In this document: positions 1 to 9,240 of the stretch, one piece after another
Layout: every line of letters begins with the position of its first letter
Position numbering within the stretch: position 1 is the stretch's first letter
Assembly: GCF_013403245.1 (NCBI RefSeq)
Contig: NZ_JACBNQ010000002.1
Location: forward strand, 372,001-436,000
Source: Sedimentibacter hydroxybenzoicus DSM 7310
GTDB lineage: Bacteria > Bacillota > Clostridia > Tissierellales > Sedimentibacteraceae
Length of the DNA stretch: 64,000 bases
Reading direction: 5' to 3'
Program-made: the position numbers and the translations under genes
The notes under the pieces: generated by a model
What the model was told of the DNA's origin: nothing
The model's database searches: none
Seen by the model: only the letters and a program-made list of their open reading frames with translations

Positions 1-1
1 A

Positions 2-2497
2 TTCAAGAGAAAAGATGCAGATGAATATTTTATAGCATGGACAACAACTCCGTGGACTTTATTGTCCAATGTTACCTTAGCGGTACATCCGGAGGTTGAT
101 TATGTAAAGGTAAAAACAAAAGATAAAGAAGATGTAAAAGGCGAGGTATACATCCTTGCAAAGGCATTGGCAGATAAGGTTGTAAATGAAGAATATGAAG
201 TGTTGGAGGAAATGAAGGGTAAAGCGTTAGAGTTCATCGAATATGAACAGCTCATGCCTTTCGTTGAAGTACCTGCAAATAAAAAAGCATTCTATGTAAC
301 GTGTGCCGATTATGTAACAACTGAAGATGGTACGGGTATAGTTCATACTGCTCCTGCATTTGGTGAGGATGACTACAACACGGGAGTTAAATACGGACTT
401 CCTGTTTTAAATCCTGTCGACGACTCAGGCAGATTCAGAGGAACACCGTGGTCTGATATGTTTGTAATGGATGCAGATCAGCCGATATTAAAATGGTTAA
501 AGGAAAATAACAAGCTTTATAAAAAGGAACCGGTTCTCCACAACTATCCGCACTGCTGGAGATGTCATACACCTTTATTGTATTATGCGAGACCGAGCTG
601 GTACATTCAGATGACGAAATTAAAGGATATATTGATTGAAAATAACAATTCTGTTGAATGGTATCCTGAATTTGTCGGTGAAAAGCGTTTTGGCAACTGG
701 CTTGAAAACTTAAATGACTGGGCTATTTCAAGAAGCCGTTACTGGGGTACTCCGCTGCCGCTGTGGAGATGTGAATGCGGTCATGTGGAAAGCATCGGCT
801 CAAGAAAAGACTTGGCTGAAAAAGCAGTAGAAAAAATAGATGAAAACACAATAGAGCTTCACAGACCTTATGTTGATGACGTTCATATAGTTTGCCCCGA
901 ATGCGGTAAGCATATGACAAGAGTCAAGGATGTAATCGACTGCTGGTTTGACTCAGGTGCCATGCCTTATGCACAATGGCACTATCCGTTTGAAAATAAA
1001 GAAAGATTTGACGATTTGTTCCCGGCAGATTTCATATGTGAGGGTATCGACCAGACGAGGGGATGGTTCTATTCATTGATAGCAATTTCCACATTTGTTA
1101 TGGGTAAATCTCCATATAAGAGAGTGCTGGTTAACGACCTTATACTTGATAAATACGGCAAGAAAATGTCTAAATCAAGAGGAAATACGGTTGATCCCTT
1201 CGATTTGTTTGACAGATACGGCGCAGATGCATTGAGATGGTATTTATTATACGTTTCACCTGCATGGTCACCTACAAAATTTGATGAGGACGGATTAAAA
1301 GAAGTATTAAGCAAATATTTCGGAACTATAAAAAATGTTTATACATTCTTCTCGCTTTATGCCAATACAGATTCTATAAATCCTAAGGAATTCTTCATTG
1401 AATACAAGGAAAGACCTGAACTGGACAGATGGATTATATCTAAATTCAACAATTTGGTTAAATATGTAAGAGAAAGCATGGGTGTTTATGACCATAACAA
1501 GTCGGTGAGGGCAATTCAGGAATTTGTAAATGAAGATTTGTCAAACTGGTATATCAGACGTTCAAGAAGAAGATTCTGGGCTACAGAGCTTACTGAAGAC
1601 AAAAAGGCAGTTTACAACACTACTTATGAAATACTGGTTGGCGTTGCGCAATTAACAGCTCCCTTTGCACCTTATTTGTCTGAAGAAATATACAGAAACT
1701 TAACAGGCGAAGCATCAGTTCATTTAAGCTATTATCCTGAAGCTTGCGAAGAATTAATAGACGAAAATGTTGAAAAGAGAATGGACCTTGTAAAGGATCT
1801 CGTTAAGCTTGGAAGAAGCTCAAGAGAAAATGCGAAAATAAAAGTAAGACAGCCAATAAGAAAAATTCATATAGACGGAAAATATCAGGCATTGATAGAA
1901 GATTTAGTTCCGTTGATAAAAGAAGAATTGAACGTTAAGGAAGTTGTGTTCGAACATGATTTGAAGGAATTCATGGATTTCTCACTAAAACCGAACTTTA
2001 AGGTTGCAGGACCTTTGCTTGGAAGCAATGTTAAGCTTTTTGCCGCTGAATTAGCGAAAGCTGATTCTTTGGAAATAATCAGCAAGGTTCAGTCAGGAGA
2101 AAAATGTGAGTTAACTGTAAATGGTCAGACAGTAGAGCTTAATGATGAGCTTTTGGATATCCGTATAGCTGCAAAAGAGGGATACGATGTATCAACAGGC
2201 AACAATTTATTTACAATCATAGACACGGAGTTAACCGAAGATTTGATTAATGAAGGCTTTGCCCGTGAGTTTACATCCAAGGTTCAGCAGATGAGAAAGA
2301 ATAACGGATATGAAATGATGGACAGAATAAAAATATTCTATAAAGGTACAGAAGAAATAGACAAAGCTGTTAATGAGTTTGCTGAATTCATCAAAAAAGA
2401 AACATTGGCAGATACAATTGAAAAGGCTGATGATGCTGCAATGGAAGTTCAGAACCTGAATGGAATCGACACAGGAATGAAGTTAGAAAGAATTTAA
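2..2497 (+). CDS. ileS: Isoleucyl-tRNA synthetase, 5' end outside window
   Basis: This class I aminoacyl-tRNA synthetase charges tRNA-Ile in the cytoplasm. The reading frame is already open at base 2, so the N-terminal catalytic part with the HIGH motif lies before the window. Visible parts are the editing-domain motif TTPWTLLSN, the SRSRYWGTPLPLW segment, the GKKMSKSRGN loop near base 1160, and a long C-terminal anticodon-binding region. The insert pattern and long C-terminus resemble the type 2 (eukaryote-like) bacterial enzymes of about 1,030-1,050 residues. It is followed by an intrinsic terminator. The identification is secure; the subtype is an inference. Confidence 0.97.
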   Translation, partial: FKRKDADEYFIAWTTTPWTLLSNVTLAVHPEVDYVKVKTKDKEDVKGEVYILAKALADKVVNEEYEVLEEMKGKALEFIEYEQLMPFVEVPANKKAFYVTCADYVTTEDGTGIVHTAPAFGEDDYNTGVKYGLPVLNPVDDSGRFRGTPWSDMFVMDADQPILKWLKENNKLYKKEPVLHNYPHCWRCHTPLLYYARPSWYIQMTKLKDILIENNNSVEWYPEFVGEKRFGNWLENLNDWAISRSRYWGTPLPLWRCECGHVESIGSRKDLAEKAVEKIDENTIELHRPYVDDVHIVCPECGKHMTRVKDVIDCWFDSGAMPYAQWHYPFENKERFDDLFPADFICEGIDQTRGWFYSLIAISTFVMGKSPYKRVLVNDLILDKYGKKMSKSRGNTVDPFDLFDRYGADALRWYLLYVSPAWSPTKFDEDGLKEVLSKYFGTIKNVYTFFSLYANTDSINPKEFFIEYKERPELDRWIISKFNNLVKYVRESMGVYDHNKSVRAIQEFVNEDLSNWYIRRSRRRFWATELTEDKKAVYNTTYEILVGVAQLTAPFAPYLSEEIYRNLTGEASVHLSYYPEACEELIDENVEKRMDLVKDLVKLGRSSRENAKIKVRQPIRKIHIDGKYQALIEDLVPLIKEELNVKEVVFEHDLKEFMDFSLKPNFKVAGPLLGSNVKLFAAELAKADSLEIISKVQSGEKCELTVNGQTVELNDELLDIRIAAKEGYDVSTGNNLFTIIDTELTEDLINEGFAREFTSKVQQMRKNNGYEMMDRIKIFYKGTEEIDKAVNEFAEFIKKETLADTIEKADDAAMEVQNLNGIDTGMKLERI

Positions 2498-2510
2498 GAG
2501 AAAATCAATA

Positions 2511-2541
2511 AACGGTATAGGAAAAATTCCTATACCGTTTT
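2511..2541 (+). terminator. Intrinsic terminator after ileS
   Basis: A perfect 13-bp stem (AACGGTATAGGAA with its complement) closes on a 3-base loop and is followed by a short T-rich run. It lies 13 bases after the ileS stop codon. Confidence 0.85.
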
Positions 2542-2596
2542 CTGAATGCAGCCCTTGCTTGAAGTAATTAATATTGACTTACAGGCATCGGAGATG

Positions 2597-2612
2597 TTAA
2601 TATATATATTAA
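2597..2612. promoter_or_regulatory. AT-rich palindrome upstream of the GntR gene
   Basis: TTAATATATATATTAA is a perfect 16-bp palindrome about 45 bases before the regulator start, with a possible -35 (TTGACT) just upstream. It could overlap the promoter or be an autoregulatory operator. AT-rich palindromes also arise by chance, so support is modest. Confidence 0.3.
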
Positions 2613-2658
2613 TATATAGAACTTGGGAAGAATAATATAATAAAGTGAGATAATCAAG

Positions 2659-3348
2659 ATGAAAATTGGAATGAATCGTACCCTTCTTTATGAAGAAGTG
2701 GTAGAAGCATTATATAAGCTTATAGATGAACATAAGATTAAACCGGGCGATCAATTTCCATCGGAACGTGAATTAGTTAAGAAATGGGATATAAGCCGGA
2801 ATGTTTTGAGAGAAGCCTTTCATATTCTTGAAAATAGAGGAATAATTATGTCAAGGCAAGGTAAAGGCAGATTCTTGCGTACTCTTCCGGATAAGGAATA
2901 CGATATCAACAATGAAAGTTTATCTAAAAAGCTTGAAAGATATTCGCTTTTGGAAATTTATGAAACGCGTCAGGTTTTAGAAACAAAGGCAGTAGAATTA
3001 GTGGTGAAATATGCTTCTGATGATGATATTCGCGAAATATGTGAGTATTATGACAAGCTTTATAAAGCTTTAAAGGAAAGTGATTCTACGAACGGTGAAT
3101 TTGATATGCACCGTATGTATGCGAAAAAATGCAAGAATAATTTTTTGGAACAAATCATTAATATAGCGTTTAAAACTACATTTGAGATAATGAACAGTAC
3201 ATTCCATGACGTTCTCATAGTACACACAGTGGAAGAAAGTATGAAGGCTCACGGAGAGATTATTGAAGGTATGAAGTGTCGTGATGCTGAACGTGCCGGA
3301 AATGCAATGAAAAACCATATCCAACGCACTATTGATATTTTGCTGTAA
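2659..3348 (+). CDS. FadR-subfamily GntR transcriptional regulator
   Basis: The protein has 229 residues. An N-terminal winged helix (about residues 8-70, including PSERELVKKWDISRNVLREA) is followed by an all-helical FCD ligand-binding domain. The FCD domain keeps the usual histidine positions in DMHRMYAK, KAHGEII and KNHIQRT, which often bind a metal and a carboxylate ligand. It lies directly upstream of and co-oriented with the hydrolase/transporter operon that begins at 3597, so it probably controls that operon in response to a substrate or pathway intermediate. The start at 2659 follows a weak GTGAGAT ribosome site; an alternative ATG lies 12 bases downstream. The ligand cannot be named from sequence. 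Confidence 0.9.
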   Translation: MKIGMNRTLLYEEVVEALYKLIDEHKIKPGDQFPSERELVKKWDISRNVLREAFHILENRGIIMSRQGKGRFLRTLPDKEYDINNESLSKKLERYSLLEIYETRQVLETKAVELVVKYASDDDIREICEYYDKLYKALKESDSTNGEFDMHRMYAKKCKNNFLEQIINIAFKTTFEIMNSTFHDVLIVHTVEESMKAHGEIIEGMKCRDAERAGNAMKNHIQRTIDILL

Positions 3349-3450
3349 ATAATAATATCTGTTTTTTTATTATCAAATTCTAAATCTTTCAATACATTTT
3401 AGAAGTAATAGTTTATGCTATTCATACGATAATAATTAAAAAAAAATCAG

Positions 3451-3479
3451 TTGACAGAATATATTTTACAATATAGAAT
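3451..3479 (+). promoter_or_regulatory. Sigma-A-type promoter of the catabolic operon
   Basis: A consensus -35 box TTGACA (3451-3456) and a near-consensus -10 box TAGAAT (3474-3479) are separated by exactly 17 bases. They are followed by about 110 bases of leader that contains an 8-bp inverted repeat (AATGCTTC/GAAGCATT) and the palindrome at 3555. Confidence 0.8.
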
Positions 3480-3554
3480 AGAATGTGCAAACGTTTAAAA
3501 TGCTTCGCCTGTATAAGAATCAAGGAAGCATTATATTTTTACAACAAGAGGGTG

Positions 3555-3569
3555 ACCAAGTAACTTGGT
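3555..3569. promoter_or_regulatory. Inverted repeat in operon leader, candidate GntR operator
   Basis: ACCAAG-TAA-CTTGGT is a perfect 6-bp inverted repeat with a 3-base centre, placed just before the ribosome site of the first operon gene. Its size fits a dimeric winged-helix operator, and the divergence-free layout points to the neighbouring GntR protein. It could instead form a short RNA stem. Confidence 0.4.
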
Positions 3570-3596
3570 TGATTAATGATTAAAAAGGAGTGCATC

Positions 3597-5342
3597 ATGG
3601 ATAACATTGAAAGAATAATTAATGAAGTAAACAAAGAGAAAGTCAGGGAAACTGTAGAGTGGCTGACACACAATACGCCTTATAGACTTGCAGGAAGCTA
3701 TGATGAAAAATTTGCAGCCGAATATATAACCGATAGAATGAAGCAATACGGGCTGGAAGTTTTTAATCAGGAATTTTACACGTATAACAGCAACCCTGTC
3801 AGCTCCGAGTTAGAAATTATATCACCCATAGCAATAAAGATGGACAGCCTGCCATGTGCCCACATTAAATCTACCTCAGAAGAAGGAGAAGTTTTCGAAG
3901 TAGTATATTTGAAAAGCGGTTCTTACGATGATTATAAGGGAATAGACGTTTCGGGCAAGATGGTTCTTGTTGAAGTATCATATTCGCCTCCTGTACCTGA
4001 AAAGGCCCGGATTGCAAGCAGCATGAAGGCTGCCGGTATAATCTGTATGAACTGGGGAAATGATGAAGAGGTAATCTGCAATAGAGGATTGAAGGCTGTC
4101 TGGGGGAATCCAACCCAAAATACTTTAGAAGACATTCCCGATATAACAGGAATCAGCATAACAAGAAAAGACGGTTTAAAGATGAAGGAGCTGTGTGTTT
4201 CGGGGCAGACGGTAAAAATTAAGGTTAAAGCTGAAGCCAGCAGAGAATGGAGTAAAGTTCATCAGCCCTTAGGTATATTACATGGAAATGGCAAAAGTGA
4301 ACAGTTTATTTTAGTGGCATCACATATTGATGCATGGATGCCCGGAGTAACCTGTAATGCTACCGGAAATGCTACTAACCTTGAAATCTGCCGAATATTG
4401 GCAAAGCATAAAGATGAATTAGATAGAGATATATACTTTGTTTTCTGGAACGGTCATGAAATTGCAGAAGCTTCCGGATCTACATGGTTTGTAGATAACA
4501 ATTGGAATTTGATCAATGATAAATGTATCGGATATATAAATATAGATTCTACAGGAGTACGCGAAACTGAAATATTTGAAATAAAGGCATCGGATGAACT
4601 CATAGAATTTGCCGAGAGAAATGCAAACGACAGTGTTGAAATCGATGCCATCAGGGCTATGGCACTTAAGAAAATAGGAGATCAAAGTTTTATGGGTATA
4701 GGTGTCCCCGCAGTTGCGCAGAGAATGTCTTACACACAGGAAGTAATGGATCGTAATCACGGAGCTACATTGGGATGGTGGAATCATACTTGTGAAGATG
4801 GTCTTGATAAATACGATATAGAAACATTATATAAAGATACGAGAGTAACATTATCACTGATATGGAAATTGGCACAAAGCCATATATTACCTTATAACTT
4901 CAAAAAGAAATTTGAAAGCATGGAAGACAGGGTAATGGCGCTTGCACAGAAATATGGCAGTGATTTTGAGCTTGCATCATTATGCAACGAAGTATCAGAA
5001 GCTGGAAAAGCAGTTGAATTGATTCAAAAACGGGCATTTAAAATTACAGATGCAGCAAGAATAGAAGATTATAATCGCTTTGTAATGATTGTAAGCAGAT
5101 TGACTACAAACGTATTTCAGACCTATTCTGAGAAGTATCAGCAAGATAGCTACGGATATACAAAGCTCTCGGCTATGGTGCCGTTGTTAGCCGATCTAGA
5201 CACTCTTAACAGCTTGGATAAAGATTCCTTTGAATATGGTATGGTAGTGACGCAGCTTGTAAAAAATAAGAACCGCATATCTGATGCAATGAAACAGGTA
5301 AAAGATTTTGCGTACTTGTATGACAAAATATTGAGGATTTAA
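3597..5342 (+). CDS. M28-family-like metallohydrolase
   Basis: The chosen start (ATG at 3597) has AAAAGGAG eight bases upstream; an earlier in-frame ATG at 3576 lies before that site. The 581-residue protein has a PA-like insert around residues 100-210 and an M28 zinc-peptidase fold with the HID motif (about residue 243), the glutamate region NGHEIAEASGS, YINIDS and a C-terminal NHTCEDGLDKYD histidine segment. The usual DNASG motif, whose aspartate bridges the two metals, reads CNATG here, so metal binding may be altered. There is no signal peptide, so it probably acts inside the cell on a small peptide or amide. It is the first gene of the operon. Confidence 0.82.
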   Translation: MDNIERIINEVNKEKVRETVEWLTHNTPYRLAGSYDEKFAAEYITDRMKQYGLEVFNQEFYTYNSNPVSSELEIISPIAIKMDSLPCAHIKSTSEEGEVFEVVYLKSGSYDDYKGIDVSGKMVLVEVSYSPPVPEKARIASSMKAAGIICMNWGNDEEVICNRGLKAVWGNPTQNTLEDIPDITGISITRKDGLKMKELCVSGQTVKIKVKAEASREWSKVHQPLGILHGNGKSEQFILVASHIDAWMPGVTCNATGNATNLEICRILAKHKDELDRDIYFVFWNGHEIAEASGSTWFVDNNWNLINDKCIGYINIDSTGVRETEIFEIKASDELIEFAERNANDSVEIDAIRAMALKKIGDQSFMGIGVPAVAQRMSYTQEVMDRNHGATLGWWNHTCEDGLDKYDIETLYKDTRVTLSLIWKLAQSHILPYNFKKKFESMEDRVMALAQKYGSDFELASLCNEVSEAGKAVELIQKRAFKITDAARIEDYNRFVMIVSRLTTNVFQTYSEKYQQDSYGYTKLSAMVPLLADLDTLNSLDKDSFEYGMVVTQLVKNKNRISDAMKQVKDFAYLYDKILRI

Positions 5343-5379
5343 TTATTAAATAAGTTATATAAAAAAGGGAGGTAATCAA

Positions 5380-6621
5380 ATGGAAGGAAATTCAACAAAA
5401 AAATCTAAAATCAAACGTATTCTTGAAATCAGCGGACCGGGTCTTATAATGGCAGCTGCGAGTATAGGGCCTGCATCAGTAACAACGGCATCGGTTCTCG
5501 GGTCATCCTATGGCTATGCACTGCTATGGATGGTTATATTGACAATAGTTGTAAGAGCAATGTTCGTCAGAGGGGCATACGTTAGTTCACTGGTATTGGG
5601 ACATCCTACTCTTGAAGCCATTCGTAAATATTATGGTCCGGCATTAGGTGTCATCACGGGTATTGCATGTCTGCTTGGAAGTGTTGCGTATCAGGTTGGT
5701 AATTTCAGCGGAACAGGAATGGGTGTAAGCTTGCTCTTTCCGGGTCTGGACTGGAAAATCGGCGGTGTTGTTATGACCTTGGCAAGCGTATACTTTATTT
5801 TAAGCAAAAATGTTTTTGTCAAAATTGAAAAGGTTATGAAAGTCTGTGTTTTCGCAATGATAGCTTGTTTTGGGATTTCTTTGATAGCGACAGGCGGACC
5901 ATCTATAGGCGGGATGGCTTCAGGAATGATACCTAAATTTCCTGATCAAAAATCTATGTTTACTACTTTAGCATTTATCGGGTCTACCTGCTCACTGCCG
6001 GGTATCGTTTATGGTACATATCTTGGAAAAGAGAAAAAATGGGGACTTGAAGATATCAGAAACAATAATATTACATGGGACACAGCTGTTGGAGTAGGCT
6101 CAATCGGACTTATAGTAGTTTTGGTAATGCTTACAAGTGCTGCCGTGCTGCATCCGAGAGGGGTAACCGTAACTTCGGTTCAGGATATGGCAGAACAATT
6201 AACTCCGATAATAGGCGGAGCGGCCAGATATCTTATGGGATTAAGCTTGTTAAGTGCTGCAGTATCATCTATGATAGTAAATGCTCAGATGGGGTCTGTG
6301 CTTATTCTTTCGGGATTAGGCAAGCCATATGGTATGGAAGATAAATTAGTTCGTGTCTGTTCTTTAGTCATATTAATATTTGGATGTGTGCTAGGTGTTT
6401 CTATAGGAAAGGCACCGGTACAGATGCTGATGATTGCTGCTGCCTGTACAATTGTAAGTATGCCGCTTTTGGGTATATTCATAATTATGCTGTTAAACAA
6501 AAAAGAAATGGGAGAGTTTAAGCCGAAGCCAATTTTTAATGCTACTTTGATTATATCATATATTCTTATACTTCTTGTTACATGGAACAATATTTCTAAT
6601 TTTATAACAAGATATCTTTAG
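5380..6621 (+). CDS. Nramp-family-related membrane transporter lacking metal motifs
   Basis: This 413-residue protein is an inner-membrane transporter with about 11 hydrophobic helices in the LeuT-like Nramp arrangement, starting with GPGLIMAAASIGPASVTTA. Canonical Nramp proteins carry DPGN in helix 1 and MPHN in helix 6 to bind Mn2+ or Fe2+. Here these positions read GPAS and LPGI, so the standard metal site is missing. Given its place between an M28-like hydrolase and a flavoprotein, it may import the organic substrate of the operon or a different cation. A strong GGGAGG site precedes the ATG. The family call is firm; the substrate is unknown. Confidence 0.85.
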   Translation: MEGNSTKKSKIKRILEISGPGLIMAAASIGPASVTTASVLGSSYGYALLWMVILTIVVRAMFVRGAYVSSLVLGHPTLEAIRKYYGPALGVITGIACLLGSVAYQVGNFSGTGMGVSLLFPGLDWKIGGVVMTLASVYFILSKNVFVKIEKVMKVCVFAMIACFGISLIATGGPSIGGMASGMIPKFPDQKSMFTTLAFIGSTCSLPGIVYGTYLGKEKKWGLEDIRNNNITWDTAVGVGSIGLIVVLVMLTSAAVLHPRGVTVTSVQDMAEQLTPIIGGAARYLMGLSLLSAAVSSMIVNAQMGSVLILSGLGKPYGMEDKLVRVCSLVILIFGCVLGVSIGKAPVQMLMIAAACTIVSMPLLGIFIIMLLNKKEMGEFKPKPIFNATLIISYILILLVTWNNISNFITRYL

Positions 6622-6640
6622 AATGATATGAAAGTAGAAT

Positions 6641-6685
6641 ATCATATTGTCTATATTAATTGATGAAAAGTATAGACAATATGAT
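6641..6685 (+). promoter_or_regulatory. Long perfect hairpin between transporter and flavoprotein genes
   Basis: ATCATATTGTCTATA and its exact reverse complement form a 15-bp stem with a 15-base loop. No T tract follows, so it is not a typical terminator. It sits about 30 bases before the flavoprotein start and may act in mRNA processing, stability or binding of a regulator. Confidence 0.6.
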
Positions 6686-6714
6686 TATACTTATATACAG
6701 AGGAGGAATGCTAC

Positions 6715-8424
6715 ATGAAGAATTACAATCATTTGATTACGGATGTACTGGTTATTGGCAGCGGAGGTGCAGGTATGCGCGCCGCAATCTCGGCTCACGA
6801 TGATGGGGCGAATGTTATGATACTAAGTAAGGGGCGTCTTGGCGTATCCGGCTCAACTGTTACAGCATGTGCTGACGTAAGTGTAGATAGTAACAGTATT
6901 ACAAAACTTCTTGGCTTTAATGGTGATATTGAAGATTCAAAAGAGCAATTTGCAGCGGATACGATTAAAAGCGGCTGGGGTCTTAATCATAAAGAGCTTG
7001 TAGATGTTTTTGCTGATCAGGCACCCCGGCGTGTTAAAGAATTGATAGATTGGGGAGCAAAGGTTGAAAACTTTGCAATATCTCCGGGACATACCTATCG
7101 TCGGGCAATTATTATCAAAGGAAACAATTTTGCTCATACTCTTGCGCGTCAGATAAGACTCAGACCTACTATACAAGTACTGGAAGGTGTAATAGCACTT
7201 GATATAATAGTCAAAGACAGATGTGCGACAGGTGTATACGCTGTAAATATAATGAATGGAGAATTCACCACAATATCAGCAAAATCAATAATTATAGCTA
7301 CCGGAGGGGCAATGAATGTCTTTCCCGTAACAACGGCTCCCAATGATTTGATGGGAGATGGGATGGCTATGGCATACAGAGCCGGAGCAAAGATGGTCGA
7401 TATGGAATTTCAGACGTTTCTGATGGGATGCTGTTCACCGTCTTCACTCATAGGAAACAATTACCCCTTTGTACTTATGTGCAGAGCAGGAGCTCATTTA
7501 TATAATCGTGAGGGAGAAAGATTTATGGAAAAGTGGGATCCTGAACGGCGCGAAAAAAGCACACGGGATAAAATTGCCGTAGCATCGACGCTTGAGATAT
7601 TGGAAGGTCGCGGAGGTCGAAATGGCGGGGTATGGGTATCCGTACGCCACATACCAAAAAATTTATTTGAATACTACACTGAGTGGTATGAAGGCAAAAA
7701 AACAGGCTTTGATGAAAAGGATTTTTTACCTGATCTGATGCAGGACGGTATAGAATCCATGCCATCGGCCCATTTTTGGAATGGCGGGATAAAAATTGAC
7801 ACAGATTGTTCTACAGGCATAGAAGGTCTTTTTGCTGCAGGTGAATGTGCCGGTGGTATCCATGGGGCAAACAGATTATCCGGAAATGCCATGAGTGAAA
7901 TATTGGTAACAGGAAACATAGCAGGTCACAGTGCTGCTCGCACGGCAGCTTCTGCCCAAGTGACGACTCCGTCTAAAGAAGAAGAGTATGCTTATTATAA
8001 AAAACTAGAAGATATGTTTTGTGGAAATGGCAGTGAGGATCCTGTAGTACTCAAAAAGCAACTGCAAAAAACTGCCTGGGAAACAATAGGACCTGTTCGT
8101 GAACAAAAAGAGCTTGAACGTGCTATACGTATTTGTGACGAGGTGGAAAACAAGATACCGCATTTATGCTGCCATGGGGACAGAGTGTATAACAAAGAAT
8201 GGATTGATGCGATGAGCCTTGCTAATATGTGTGACATAATCAGGATTACTGCGGCTGCTGCGGCTCACCGTAAAGAGAGTCGTTCAAGTCATTACCGCAA
8301 GGATTATAACAAACCAAATGATAGTATGTTTTGTAACATAACAGTGGAGAAGTCAAACGGACAGCTTAAAATGAGTAATTGCTCTGTCTCAACTCAGAAG
8401 GTACAGGGGGTGCAGCAGATATGA
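6715..8424 (+). CDS. FAD-dependent fumarate reductase/succinate dehydrogenase-type flavoprotein
   Basis: This 569-residue protein has a Rossmann FAD-binding motif GSGGAGMRAAI near the N-terminus, a capping domain in the middle, and the FrdA/SdhA-type active-site segment GIHGANRLSGNAMSE near residue 380. HTYRRAI near residue 125 fits the usual histidine/arginine substrate-binding position. Its C-terminal helical domain resembles the adenylylsulfate reductase/aspartate oxidase superfamily. The next gene encodes a 2Fe-2S protein and overlaps it by 4 bases, so the two probably form an electron-transfer dehydrogenase or reductase. No membrane anchor gene is present. The substrate is unknown and need not be succinate. 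Confidence 0.9.
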   Translation: MKNYNHLITDVLVIGSGGAGMRAAISAHDDGANVMILSKGRLGVSGSTVTACADVSVDSNSITKLLGFNGDIEDSKEQFAADTIKSGWGLNHKELVDVFADQAPRRVKELIDWGAKVENFAISPGHTYRRAIIIKGNNFAHTLARQIRLRPTIQVLEGVIALDIIVKDRCATGVYAVNIMNGEFTTISAKSIIIATGGAMNVFPVTTAPNDLMGDGMAMAYRAGAKMVDMEFQTFLMGCCSPSSLIGNNYPFVLMCRAGAHLYNREGERFMEKWDPERREKSTRDKIAVASTLEILEGRGGRNGGVWVSVRHIPKNLFEYYTEWYEGKKTGFDEKDFLPDLMQDGIESMPSAHFWNGGIKIDTDCSTGIEGLFAAGECAGGIHGANRLSGNAMSEILVTGNIAGHSAARTAASAQVTTPSKEEEYAYYKKLEDMFCGNGSEDPVVLKKQLQKTAWETIGPVREQKELERAIRICDEVENKIPHLCCHGDRVYNKEWIDAMSLANMCDIIRITAAAAAHRKESRSSHYRKDYNKPNDSMFCNITVEKSNGQLKMSNCSVSTQKVQGVQQI

Positions 8425-8726
8425 AAAGCAATAATAAAAATGTCAATATAAAATTGAGAAGACATGGACAGACATATGATGAATTTGAAGTACCCTTTGA
8501 AGAAGGAATGAATATTCTGTCAGCCCTGCAATATATATATGAAAATCTTGACAGGACTATAGCCTATCCGGTGTGCCTGTGCAGAATGGGAAAATGCGGA
8601 GCATGTATTATGCAGGTGAACGGGAAGTCTCAGTTAGGATGTGCCGTCAGACTTGCTGCTGATAAGCTCTATGTTATTGAGACTATAGGTAACAAGGAAG
8701 TAATAAAGGATTTAATTACAAAATAA
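8421..8726 (+). CDS. 2Fe-2S ferredoxin-like subunit
   Basis: The chosen start overlaps the flavoprotein stop as ATGA and follows a GGGGG-rich site. The 101-residue product matches the N-terminal domain of FrdB/SdhB. Cysteines in CRMGKCGAC (C-x4-C-x2-C) plus one 11 residues later give the plant-type 2Fe-2S pattern. The second domain of FrdB, which binds two more clusters, is absent, so this is a minimal electron carrier for the adjacent flavoprotein. Confidence 0.88.
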   Translation: MKSNNKNVNIKLRRHGQTYDEFEVPFEEGMNILSALQYIYENLDRTIAYPVCLCRMGKCGACIMQVNGKSQLGCAVRLAADKLYVIETIGNKEVIKDLITK

Positions 8727-8751
8727 ATTAATTTATGGAAGGAAGAAAAAC

Positions 8752-9222
8752 ATGTCAGATAATATAACTCAAAGTGCTGTAAAGCAAATATCAAACCACA
8801 TGGCATTATTATATTATTACCTTACTAAGGAGATGATAGATGACTTTGGGGATGATGCAAAAAAAACTATTGAAAAGGCAATAATAAAATTTGGTCGTGA
8901 GCGCGGCCGCAATATAGCAGAGAAGGTAAAAGCTGCAGGCGAAGAACTAACTATTGAAAATCTGGACAAATATTATGATATACCTATTGCTGCCGGTTGG
9001 AGTCCAAACCGCATATATGAGAAAGACTGCAAATATAATACTACCGAAAGCTGCACGTTTGCGGATGTATGGATGAAAAAAGATTGGGCGGAAGTCGGAC
9101 ACATATACTGCATGGTTGATACCGCTATAAGAGAAGGGTACAGCGAACATGTAATATATACGCCGGGTAAAAATATTTTAAAGGGTGACGATTGTTGTAC
9201 TTCAGTCACTACTTATGAATAA
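8752..9222 (+). CDS. L-2-amino-thiazoline-4-carboxylate hydrolase family protein
   Basis: The 156-residue product resembles the small ATC-hydrolase family: an N-terminal helical part (MALLYYYLTKEM, KFGRERGRNIAEK) and a conserved C-terminal part with CMVDTAIREGY and GDDCCTSV. Named members of this family open the thiazoline ring of L-ATC to N-carbamoyl-L-cysteine, which an M20-type amidohydrolase can convert to cysteine. An M20 gene lies at the end of the same operon, which fits that chemistry, but many family members have untested substrates. A GGAAGGA site precedes the ATG. It is probably cytoplasmic. Confidence 0.78.
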   Translation: MSDNITQSAVKQISNHMALLYYYLTKEMIDDFGDDAKKTIEKAIIKFGRERGRNIAEKVKAAGEELTIENLDKYYDIPIAAGWSPNRIYEKDCKYNTTESCTFADVWMKKDWAEVGHIYCMVDTAIREGYSEHVIYTPGKNILKGDDCCTSVTTYE

Positions 9223-9240
9223 ATATATGGAGCAGAATAA

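Noticed and set aside
6715-8726. Complete succinate dehydrogenase/fumarate reductase complex
   Set aside because: The iron-sulfur subunit has only the 2Fe-2S domain and there is no membrane anchor gene, so a soluble enzyme with another substrate is more likely.
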